A DNA stretch of 64,000 nt from DATKNA01 sp963755755 (lineage in GTDB: Bacteria > Actinomycetota > Actinomycetes > Actinomycetales > Kineosporiaceae): contig CAVWLJ010000008.1 of the NCBI GenBank assembly GCA_963755755.1, forward strand, positions 124,001-188,000, given 5' to 3'. The notes under the pieces were generated by a model. That model saw only the letters and a program-made list of their open reading frames with translations. It did not search any database and had not been told where the DNA came from. Shown piece after piece: positions 16,959 through 24,063 of the stretch (position 1 is its first letter; each line of letters opens with the position of its first letter). The position numbers were made by a program, and so were the translations under genes.

Positions 16959-19661
16959 TCAGGAAGCGGGGCCGGGAGTGATGGCCAGCGTCTGCGCGGC
17001 GGCTCTGGTCACGGCATTCCGGGTGAACGGCCACGAGAAGGTGTCCCCGCCGGCCCACGCGTCCAGCTGGTCGGCGTAGTTCGCCTGACCGGGGTGCCCG
17101 GACTCACCGGTCTGGTTGACCCACGTCGACCGGTCGAAGGCGGAGAGGTCGACCACCATGCGCATGGACGGCGCCCAGGTGACGGCGAAGGTGCCGGACG
17201 AGGCGTCGTAGCCGTTGGCGTCGACGATGCCCGGGCCGCCCGGCATCGTCATCGGGCCGCGGTTGAGCAGCGGGTGCAGCATCCGGGTCAGCCCCACGGC
17301 GCCGAGCGGCTGCTCGACGAGCCGCAACTGGTGCAGCTGCCCCCAGCGCCACGTGTCCGGGTCCTTGCCCAGCTCGCTCGTCAGGCTCAGCCGGGCCTGG
17401 ACGAGTGCCTGCCTCAGGATCTCGTCGCGGGTCTCGACGACGTTGGGCGTCCGCCGGTCGTCCCACCACGGGTCCTGCGGGTCCTTGAGCAGCTGCCGGA
17501 CCACCTCCGCCCAGCGGGCGCCGCCGTCCGGCCGGGTGCCCGGCGGGAGCTCGTCGGCGAAGGCGAGGTCGAGGAGTTCCGCCCACACGGCGTTGAAGTA
17601 CGCGGCGGCGGCGGAGTCCACCGGCTGGGTGTAGTCCCACGTCTTGAGCAGGTCGATGGCCTGCTGGGTGAACGCGTCGCCGATCTTCTCCTTCAGCAGG
17701 ATGGGCACGAGATCGGCGGCGATGCCGTTGCGGCTGTCGAGCTGGATCGCCTGCATGTCCTCGACCTGGATCTGCCGGTGCGCCGAGACATCGGCCCGGA
17801 GCAGGTCACGGATGCGCTGCGCCCGGTACCCGTAGTCGTAGTCGTGGGTCAGGGTGGGGCCGTCGCCGGGCTCGGTCACCGCCTGGTTGGCCGCGACGAT
17901 GAACCCCTCCTGGGGGTCCTCCGTGTACGGCAGCTGCGACGTCGGCAGGTAGCCCTTCCAGTCGTACCGGGAGTCCCAGCCGGGCATCGGCCAGGTCCCG
18001 TCGGCCGGCACCGGCTCGCTCGGCAGGTCTCCGTTCCGGACCGGGATCCGGCCCGGGGCCTGGTAGCCGATGTGCCCGTCGATGTCGGCGTAGACGAAGT
18101 TCTGCGCCGGGACGTCGAGCTTCTGCACCGCCGAGCGGAACGAGGGGAAGTCAGTGGCGGAGTCGACGGCGAAGACGGCGTCCATGTCGTGCCCGGGCTC
18201 CAGCGCGGTCCACCGCAGCGCGACGGCGTACCCCTGGTCCCGCAGGGGTGAGCCCTTCGGCACGGGCGCGCGCAGCCCCACGTTCTGCAGGTCGCCGCTG
18301 ACGTCGGAGAGCAGCGGACCGTCGACCGTCGACCGGACGGTGATCGTGACCGGGGCGGACCCCGCGACCTTGATCGTCTCCTGCCGGCTCTGCAGCGGGA
18401 CGTACCGGCCGTCGCGCAGGTAGCGGTCGCCGTCCACCTTCTCCAGGTAGAAGTCCGTGACGTCAGGGTCCAGGTTGGTCATCCCCCAGGCGATCCGCTG
18501 CGTGTGCCCGATCATCACCCCCGGGACGCCGGAGAACGTGAAGCCGGCGACGTCGAAGGGGCAGGTCGCCTGGTTCAGCGGCTGGCAGTGCAGGCCCATC
18601 TGGTACCAGATGCCCGGGATGCCGGGCGCGAGGTGCGGGTCGTTGGCCAGCATCGGCTTGCCGGTCGTCGTGAGCCGCCCGCCGACCACCCACGAGTTCG
18701 AGCCGATGCCGCTGCCGTCGCCGGCGCCGCCCAGCAGGTCCGGGACGGCGTCGACGGCGCGCTGGGCGGCGTCCACGGTCTGCTGCACGGGCGCGGAGAG
18801 CAGGGCGGCGACCAGGCCGTCCGGGTCGGGCGCGGGCTTGGCGCGGGTCCGCGTCGACGCGCGGGTCGCCGGCGCCGAGGGCACGGCGCCCCCGCTGGTG
18901 GACGCCGACGAACGGGCGCCCGACGTCCGGGCCTGGTTCTCCCCGGACGCGACGATCGGCTGGTGCTGCGTGTAGGGGTAGGCCGGGTAGAGCTGCTCGA
19001 CCCGGTCGACGTCCTTGACCGTGCCGAGGATGCGCGCCCGGGCCAGCTCGTCGTCGTAGTTGCCCCGCAGGTCCCAGGCCATCGCCTTGAACCAGCTCAC
19101 CGAGTCCAGCGGCGTCCACGGTTCGATCGCCGGCACGGTGTGGTCGAGGCCGAGGACGGTGTAGTTGACCGACAGCTCCGAGGGCGCCCGGTTGCCGATG
19201 TAGTCGTTGACGCCACGGGCGTAGTCGTCCAGGTAGCGCCGCGTCGTGGGGTCGGCCTGGGCGAGCTCCTGCTCGGCGACCCGGCGCCACCCCAGGGTCC
19301 GGACGACCTTGTCCGCCTGCAGGGCCGTGTCATTCTTGCCCACGAGCTCGGAGAGCCGCCCGGCCGTGACGTGCCGGCGGAAGTCCATCTCGAAGAACCG
19401 GTCCTGGGCCTGGACGTAACCCTGCACCCGGAACAGGTCGTCCGCGGTCTGCGCGTAGATCTGCGGGATGCCTCGGTCGTCGCGGACCACGGTGACCGGT
19501 CCGGACAGGCCCGGGAGGCTCAGGGAGCCGTCCTGGGCGGGGAACGGCCGCCGGACGACGACGACGGTGCCGACGAAGGCCACGATCAGGACGACGACGA
19601 CCAGGGCCGCCACCCCGAGGAGGCTCAGCCGGAGCACACGACGACGGGGCACGGTCGGCAC
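16959..19661 (-). CDS. Penicillin acylase family N-terminal-nucleophile hydrolase
   Basis: 900 residues. It starts with a basic N-terminus and one membrane span (residues about 10-36), so the enzyme faces outside. The N-terminal half is the alpha chain (SGPVTVVRDDRGIPQIYAQT, FRVQGYVQAQDRFFEMDFRR). A low-complexity Ser/Thr/Ala linker follows at residues about 245-280. The self-cleavage site is GIGSN-SWVVGGRLTTTGK, making Ser323 the beta-chain nucleophile; HLAPGIPGIWYQMGLHC follows. Family members hydrolyse amide bonds such as acyl-homoserine lactones, beta-lactam side chains or N-acyl lipids. The natural substrate cannot be told. Convergent with the cyclo-ligase gene and divergent from the antiporter gene. 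Confidence 0.92.
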   Translation of the reverse strand: MPTVPRRRVLRLSLLGVAALVVVVLIVAFVGTVVVVRRPFPAQDGSLSLPGLSGPVTVVRDDRGIPQIYAQTADDLFRVQGYVQAQDRFFEMDFRRHVTAGRLSELVGKNDTALQADKVVRTLGWRRVAEQELAQADPTTRRYLDDYARGVNDYIGNRAPSELSVNYTVLGLDHTVPAIEPWTPLDSVSWFKAMAWDLRGNYDDELARARILGTVKDVDRVEQLYPAYPYTQHQPIVASGENQARTSGARSSASTSGGAVPSAPATRASTRTRAKPAPDPDGLVAALLSAPVQQTVDAAQRAVDAVPDLLGGAGDGSGIGSNSWVVGGRLTTTGKPMLANDPHLAPGIPGIWYQMGLHCQPLNQATCPFDVAGFTFSGVPGVMIGHTQRIAWGMTNLDPDVTDFYLEKVDGDRYLRDGRYVPLQSRQETIKVAGSAPVTITVRSTVDGPLLSDVSGDLQNVGLRAPVPKGSPLRDQGYAVALRWTALEPGHDMDAVFAVDSATDFPSFRSAVQKLDVPAQNFVYADIDGHIGYQAPGRIPVRNGDLPSEPVPADGTWPMPGWDSRYDWKGYLPTSQLPYTEDPQEGFIVAANQAVTEPGDGPTLTHDYDYGYRAQRIRDLLRADVSAHRQIQVEDMQAIQLDSRNGIAADLVPILLKEKIGDAFTQQAIDLLKTWDYTQPVDSAAAAYFNAVWAELLDLAFADELPPGTRPDGGARWAEVVRQLLKDPQDPWWDDRRTPNVVETRDEILRQALVQARLSLTSELGKDPDTWRWGQLHQLRLVEQPLGAVGLTRMLHPLLNRGPMTMPGGPGIVDANGYDASSGTFAVTWAPSMRMVVDLSAFDRSTWVNQTGESGHPGQANYADQLDAWAGGDTFSWPFTRNAVTRAAAQTLAITPGPAS

Positions 19662-19711
19662 TCTAACGGGGCGACCCGGGCGTTCCGGGGACCGGAGGGA
19701 GGAGCGGCGGG

Positions 19712-21220
19712 ATGAGCGTCGACGATCTCGGCGGCGTCCTGCTGCTCGGTTCGGCGGTGCTGCTGCTGGCCGTCGTGGCGGTCCGAATCAGCGCGCGTAG
19801 CGGCTTCCCGTCGCTGCTGCTGTACTTCGGCCTGGGGCTGCTCATCGGCGAGCGCGGCCTCGGCATCCGGTTCGACGACGCACGGCTGACCGGCGTGCTC
19901 GGCTACGGCGCCCTGCTCGTCATCCTCGCCGAGGGCGGCCTGACCACCCGGTGGTCGACGATCCGGCCGACCGTCCCCGCGGCCGCCGTGCTGGCCTCGG
20001 TCGGGACCGTGATCTCGGTGGGCGTGACGGCGGTCGCCGCGCACCTCGTCCTCCACCTGGACTGGACGACGGCCGCGTTGCTCGGCGCCGTCGTCTCCTC
20101 CACGGACGCCGCCGCGGTCTTCTCCCTGCTCAGGCGGATCCCGCTGCCCGGACGGCTGGTCGGCCTGCTCGAGGCGGAGTCCGGCTTCAACGACGCACCG
20201 GCCGTGATCCTCGTGGTGGCCTTCACGGAGCGGGCCGCGGGCGGGCCGGCGCACCCGTGGTGGGTGCTGCTCGGCGAGGCCGTGCTCGAGCTGGCGGTCG
20301 GGGCGGTCGTCGGCGTCGCCGTCGGGTGGGCCGGCGTCGAGCTGCTCCGGCGGGTGGCCCTGCCGTCGTCCGGTCTGTACCCGATCACGGTCCTCGGGCT
20401 CGCGACGGCGGCGTTCGGGGCGGCGGACGTGCTGCACGGCTCGGGCTTCCTCGCGACCTACCTCGCCGGCCTCGTCCTGGGCAACCGGCGACTGCCGCAC
20501 GGCGCCGCGGTACGTGGCTTCGCGGAGGCGATGGGGTGGATCGCCCAGATCGGGCTCTTCGTGCTGCTCGGCCTGCTCGCGGACCCGGCCCGGCTACCGG
20601 GCCGGGCACTGCCGGCGATCGCGGTCGGGCTCGCGATCGTGCTGCTCTCCCGGCCGCTGTCCGTGGTGCTCACGGTGTCGTGGTTCCGGGTCAGGATGCG
20701 CGAGCAGGCGTTCCTCGCCTGGGCGGGGCTGCGCGGCGCCGTGCCGATCGTTCTGGCGACGATCCCGCTCGCCCGCGGCCTGCCGGGGTCGACCGAGATC
20801 TTCGACGTGGTGGTCGTGATCGTCGTCGTGTTCACCCTGCTCCAGGGGCCGACCCTGCCCTGGGCCGCCCGCAGCCTCGGGCTGGCCGGGTCGGTGACGA
20901 CGGCCGGCCTCGAGGTCGAGTCGGCACCGCTGGGCGCCCTGGACGCCGACGTGCTGACCGTCCGGGTCGGGCCCGACTCGCGGCTGCACGGCGTGGAGAT
21001 CTTCGAGCTCCGGCTGCCCGCGCGGGCGAACGTCACCCTCGTGGTGCGGGACGGCGAGGCCTTCGTGCCGACGCCGCGGACCATGCTCCGGCACGGCGAC
21101 GAACTCATCGTCGTCACCGCTGCCGCCGCGCGCGGCGCCGCGGAGCGCCGCGTGCGGGAGGTCAGCGCCGGCGGCAAGCTCGCCGGCTGGCAGCGCCCGC
21201 TGCGTCCGGACCGCGAGTGA
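19712..21220 (+). CDS. Potassium/proton antiporter, NhaP2/CvrA type
   Basis: 502 residues with about 12 membrane spans of the CPA1 fold. The ion-binding region is VGLLEAESGFNDAPAVILVV (conserved N-D) and the core helices include SGFLATYLAGLVLGNRRLPH and AWAGLRGAVPIVLATIPLAR. From residue about 405 a cytoplasmic TrkA-C (RCK_C) domain follows (LTVRVGPDSRLHGVEIFELR, HGDELIVVTA). It exports K+ in exchange for protons, with gating by the RCK domain. Start ATG 19712 lies 51 bp from the divergent acylase start, so they share a promoter region. It precedes ruc by 97 bp. Confidence 0.9.
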   Translation: MSVDDLGGVLLLGSAVLLLAVVAVRISARSGFPSLLLYFGLGLLIGERGLGIRFDDARLTGVLGYGALLVILAEGGLTTRWSTIRPTVPAAAVLASVGTVISVGVTAVAAHLVLHLDWTTAALLGAVVSSTDAAAVFSLLRRIPLPGRLVGLLEAESGFNDAPAVILVVAFTERAAGGPAHPWWVLLGEAVLELAVGAVVGVAVGWAGVELLRRVALPSSGLYPITVLGLATAAFGAADVLHGSGFLATYLAGLVLGNRRLPHGAAVRGFAEAMGWIAQIGLFVLLGLLADPARLPGRALPAIAVGLAIVLLSRPLSVVLTVSWFRVRMREQAFLAWAGLRGAVPIVLATIPLARGLPGSTEIFDVVVVIVVVFTLLQGPTLPWAARSLGLAGSVTTAGLEVESAPLGALDADVLTVRVGPDSRLHGVEIFELRLPARANVTLVVRDGEAFVPTPRTMLRHGDELIVVTAAAARGAAERRVREVSAGGKLAGWQRPLRPDRE

Positions 21221-21252
21221 CGTGCGCGGACGGCGTTCCGGCGGGCATACTG

Positions 21253-21279
21253 CTGGCACTCCGCCTGTTGGAGTGCCAG
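21253..21279. promoter_or_regulatory. CIRCE operator (HrcA binding site) upstream of ruc
   Basis: Perfect inverted repeat CTGGCACTC - N9 - GAGTGCCAG. Arm length, spacing and core match the CIRCE element (GCACTC-N9-GAGTGC core) bound by the heat-shock repressor HrcA. It starts 64 bp before the ruc start codon, inside the leader, and overlaps a -10-like CATACT at 21246-21251. The M. tuberculosis orthologue Rv0991c is in the HrcA regulon. Confidence 0.9.
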
Positions 21280-21316
21280 AGAGCTCTCGTAGAGGACCAC
21301 CGACCAGGAGGACGAC

Positions 21317-21679
21317 GTGCCGACGTACGCCTACGCGTGCACCGCGTGCGGGCACCGTTTCGAGGTGCAGCAGTCGTTCAGCGACGCGTCGCTGACGGAG
21401 TGCCCGGAGTGCGAGGGCAAGCTGCGCAAGCTCTTCAACACCGTCGGCATCGTCTTCAAGGGCTCCGGGTTCTACCGCACCGACAGCCGGACGCCGGCGA
21501 ACGCGTCGTCGAACGGTTCGTCGAACGAGTCGTCGAACGGTTCGTCGTCGGAGAGCACGTCGAAGCCGGCCGAGACCTCGTCGAGCTCGTCCAGCTCCTC
21601 CGACTCGTCGAAGCCGAGCTCGCCGAAGCCGAACTCCTCGGGCTCGAAGCCGTCGGCGCCGTCGGCGCCCGCCGCCTGA
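21317..21679 (+). CDS. ruc: Redox-regulated chaperone Ruc (FmdB-type zinc ribbon)
   Basis: 120 residues from GTG 21317 with AGGAGG about 7 nt upstream. The N-terminal zinc ribbon (MPTYAYACTACGHRFEV with ECPECEGKLRKLF) has two CxxC pairs. FNTVGIVFKGSGFYRTDSR follows, the conserved end of the folded part. The rest (residues about 55-120) is a Ser/Asn/Pro/Lys disordered tail. This is the arrangement of Rv0991c of M. tuberculosis, described as an oxidation-activated holdase that cooperates with Hsp70. Cysteine oxidation and zinc release should activate it. The CIRCE site upstream predicts heat induction through HrcA. Confidence 0.9.
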   Translation: MPTYAYACTACGHRFEVQQSFSDASLTECPECEGKLRKLFNTVGIVFKGSGFYRTDSRTPANASSNGSSNESSNGSSSESTSKPAETSSSSSSSSDSSKPSSPKPNSSGSKPSAPSAPAA

Positions 21680-21782
21680 GCGGCTCACCGCTCGTCCACA
21701 GTTCGTCCCGGATCGCCCCGTCGTCCACAGCGGGCCCGTCGTGCATGCCACGGCGGGCCCGTTGTCGTTAGCGTCGTCCGAC

Positions 21783-22667
21783 GTGACGACTCCCCCGCCG
21801 GCTCCTGCAGCCGCCCACCGCGCCGAGATCGGCGTCCTGGGCGGCTCCGGCTTCTACTCGTGGTTCCCGGAGGCACGCGAGGTTCGGGTCGAGACGCCGT
21901 TCGGCCCGCCGAGCGAGATGCCTCTCGTCGGCGAGGTCGGTGGCCGGTCGGTGGCCTTCATCCCGAGACACGGGAAGGACCATCGCTTCCCGCCGCACCG
22001 CGTCAACTACCGGGCCAACCTCTGGGCCCTCGCCGCCGTCGGCGTCCGCCAGGTGCTCGCCCCCAGCGCGGTCGGGTCGATGCTGCCCGAGCTCGGCCCC
22101 GGCAGCCTCGTCGTCCCGGACCAGGTGATCGACCGGACCTGGGGGCGCGAACACACCCTCTACGACGCGGTCGGCTCCGTCGTCCACGTCGCCTTCGCCG
22201 ACCCCTACTGCCCGCGCGGCCGGGTCGCGGCGGTGACCGCCGCCGTCGACCAGGGCTGGGCGCCTCGGGACGGCGGCACGCTCGTCGTCGTCAACGGCCC
22301 CCGGTTCTCGACCCGCGCCGAGTCACGCTGGCACGCCTCGCTCGGGGGTCACATCGTCGGCATGACCGGGATGCCCGAGGCGGCCATCGCGCGCGAACTG
22401 GCCCTCTGCTACACCTGCGTGGCCGTCGTGACCGACCTCGACGCCGGCTTCGAGGCCGGCGAGGGCGTCACCCACGCGGAGGTGCTGGCGACGTTCGGCG
22501 CGAGCATCGAGCGCCTCAAGGGCGTGCTCGCCGCCACCGTCGCCACGCTCCCCGACGACGACGATTGCACGTGCCGGCACGCCCTGGACGGCCTCCACCT
22601 CCCGTTCGAGCCGCCGTCCCGGCTCCCGTCGGACCGCCCGTCCGAGCTCCGGTCCGAGGCGCAGTGA
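21783..22667 (+). CDS. mtnP: S-methyl-5'-thioadenosine phosphorylase
   Basis: 294 residues from GTG 21783. Trimeric PNP-family enzyme that splits methylthioadenosine to adenine and 5-methylthioribose 1-phosphate in methionine salvage. Signs are the N-terminal IGVLGGSGFYSW, FIPRHGKDHRFPPHRVNYRA, the substrate loop VVVNGPRFSTRAES, GMTGMPEAAIARELALCY, and TDLDAG, where Asp at the base site favours 6-aminopurines over 6-oxopurines. A short Ser/Pro/Arg tail follows. It lies 1 bp from the next gene, so they form one unit. Confidence 0.88.
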   Translation: MTTPPPAPAAAHRAEIGVLGGSGFYSWFPEAREVRVETPFGPPSEMPLVGEVGGRSVAFIPRHGKDHRFPPHRVNYRANLWALAAVGVRQVLAPSAVGSMLPELGPGSLVVPDQVIDRTWGREHTLYDAVGSVVHVAFADPYCPRGRVAAVTAAVDQGWAPRDGGTLVVVNGPRFSTRAESRWHASLGGHIVGMTGMPEAAIARELALCYTCVAVVTDLDAGFEAGEGVTHAEVLATFGASIERLKGVLAATVATLPDDDDCTCRHALDGLHLPFEPPSRLPSDRPSELRSEAQ

Positions 22668-22668
22668 G

Positions 22669-23337
22669 ATGCCACACCGTGGGTCGGTCCGGGGACCGGG
22701 CGGGTTCGCGCTCCCGCCGGCGGACGAGCCGTCGCCCCTGGCGGCGGCTCTGCGCCCCGTCACGTCGCTCGTCGCGCGCCGTCGCCGCCTGCTCGCGGCG
22801 GTCTGCGCCGGAGCCGCCGTCGTCCTGGCGGTGTCGGCGCTGACGCCGTCGTCCACCGCGACCGCCGCTGACGCGCCCGCGGTCCCCGCTCTCCCGGCCG
22901 GAGCCGGTACGGGGCCCGCGGGCGACGCGGACCGGGTCGCGGTCACCGTCCGGCTCGCGGACGCCGCCGGGCTGCTCCTGCTGCGGGCCGGCTCGCACGC
23001 GGAGGTGCTGGCCGGTCCCGCCCCGGACGCCGGGGGCGACGTCGCCGGAGCAGGGCTCGAGGGTGAGGTGCTCGCGCCGGACGCCGTCGTCCTGGCCGTG
23101 CCGCAGCCGCCGGGCGGTGGCGCGTCGACCACCGGCGACTCCGGCTCGGGCGTGTCCGGCTCGGGGGTGTCCGGCCTGCTCGGTGGCTCCGGCGGCGCCG
23201 GCGGCCTCGACGGCGTCGTGCTGGTCGCCGTGCCGCCGTCGGACGCGCGGCGGATCGCGGCGGCATCCGGCTCGCGGGCGCTGTCGGTCGCGGTTGCCGT
23301 GCCGGGCTCGGCTGCCGCGGGCATCGGCGCGCCCTGA
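22669..23337 (+). CDS. SAF-domain membrane-anchored protein (CpaB-like)
   Basis: 222 residues. An Arg-rich N-terminal region precedes one membrane span (LLAAVCAGAAVVLAVSAL), then an external SAF-type beta-clip region (DADRVAVTVRLADAAGLLLL, GSHAEVLAGPA, DAVVLAVPQ). A Gly/Ser-rich insertion interrupts it (residues about 150-180), and the domain ends with GVVLVAVPPSDARRIAAASG. The fold is that of CpaB/RcpC pilus-assembly and SAF proteins. Here it stands alone between mtnP and mscL, a setting seen in other actinobacteria, so pilus assembly is not implied. The function is unknown. Confidence 0.72.
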   Translation: MPHRGSVRGPGGFALPPADEPSPLAAALRPVTSLVARRRRLLAAVCAGAAVVLAVSALTPSSTATAADAPAVPALPAGAGTGPAGDADRVAVTVRLADAAGLLLLRAGSHAEVLAGPAPDAGGDVAGAGLEGEVLAPDAVVLAVPQPPGGGASTTGDSGSGVSGSGVSGLLGGSGGAGGLDGVVLVAVPPSDARRIAAASGSRALSVAVAVPGSAAAGIGAP

Positions 23338-23434
23338 TCGACCCCGATCGACCCGTGATCCGGCTGGCCCCGCTGATCGCCGACCCCTAGTGTTCCGGGG
23401 TTCGATGACGTCGACCGGCCCAGAGGGGGCACTC

Positions 23435-23830
23435 GTGATCCAGGGCTTCAAGAACTTCATCATGCGAGGCAACGTCGTCGACCTGGCCGTCGCGGTCGTC
23501 ATCGGCGCAGCGTTCACCGCGGTCGTGACCAGCGTGACGAACAACATCATCAACCCGCTCATCGCCGCGGTCGGCGGTACGAACGTCCACGGCCTCGGGT
23601 TCCAGCTGATCAGTGGGAACCCGAAGACCGTCATCGACCTCGGCGCCGTCATCACGGCCCTGATCAACTTCCTGATCGTCGCAGCGGTCGTCTACTTCCT
23701 CGTCGTCGCGCCGATGAACGTCCTCGCGGAGCGGCGCAAGCGCGGCGAGGAGGCGGAGCCGCAGGCCCCCGCCGAGGACATCGTCCTGCTGCAGGAGATC
23801 CGCGACCTGCTCCGCCAGCGCACCCTCTGA
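23435..23830 (+). CDS. mscL: Large-conductance mechanosensitive channel
   Basis: 131 residues from GTG 23435, with AGAGGGGG 5 nt upstream; this gives the canonical N-terminus VIQGFKNFIMRGNVVDLAVA. The two spans (VVDLAVAVVIGAAFTAVVTS and ALINFLIVAAVVYFLVV) flank a periplasmic loop, and the C-terminal amphipathic bundle helix is IVLLQEIRDLLRQ. It opens under membrane tension to release solutes on osmotic downshock. M. tuberculosis MscL is Rv0985c, in the same neighbourhood. Confidence 0.96.
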   Translation: MIQGFKNFIMRGNVVDLAVAVVIGAAFTAVVTSVTNNIINPLIAAVGGTNVHGLGFQLISGNPKTVIDLGAVITALINFLIVAAVVYFLVVAPMNVLAERRKRGEEAEPQAPAEDIVLLQEIRDLLRQRTL

Positions 23831-23868
23831 CCGCAGCCGTCCGTCGGTCCGCGGCGCGGCCGGTCCGG

Positions 23869-24063
23869 TCACTCCCAGTGCGGCGGGCGTTCGCGTTCGT
23901 AGCGCTCGTCGTCGTCCGACGGCGCCGCGGCCCAGTCCTCCGGGTCGACCCGCCGACCAGCGGCCTCGGCCTTCGTGCTCGCTGGGGAGGGTTGGGCAGC
24001 GGGCGCAGGCGTGGGGGTGGCGGGAGCGGGGTGAGGGTCGGAGGCGTCGTCGGGCCCGGTCAC
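23869..24063 (-). CDS. Small conserved protein coupled to the SF1-like ATPase gene
   Basis: 64 residues from GTG 24063, overlapping the ATPase stop by GTGA. A Pro/Ala/Thr-rich first half (DPHPAPATPTPAPAAQP) leads to an acidic end: RRVDPEDWAAAPSDDDERYE then RERPPHWE. The last residues recall C-terminal tails of small proteins found beside the same ATPase in related actinobacteria, but I know no function. Translational coupling suggests a partner or regulator of the ATPase. It converges on mscL, with 38 bp between them. Confidence 0.65.
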   Translation of the reverse strand: MTGPDDASDPHPAPATPTPAPAAQPSPASTKAEAAGRRVDPEDWAAAPSDDDERYERERPPHWE

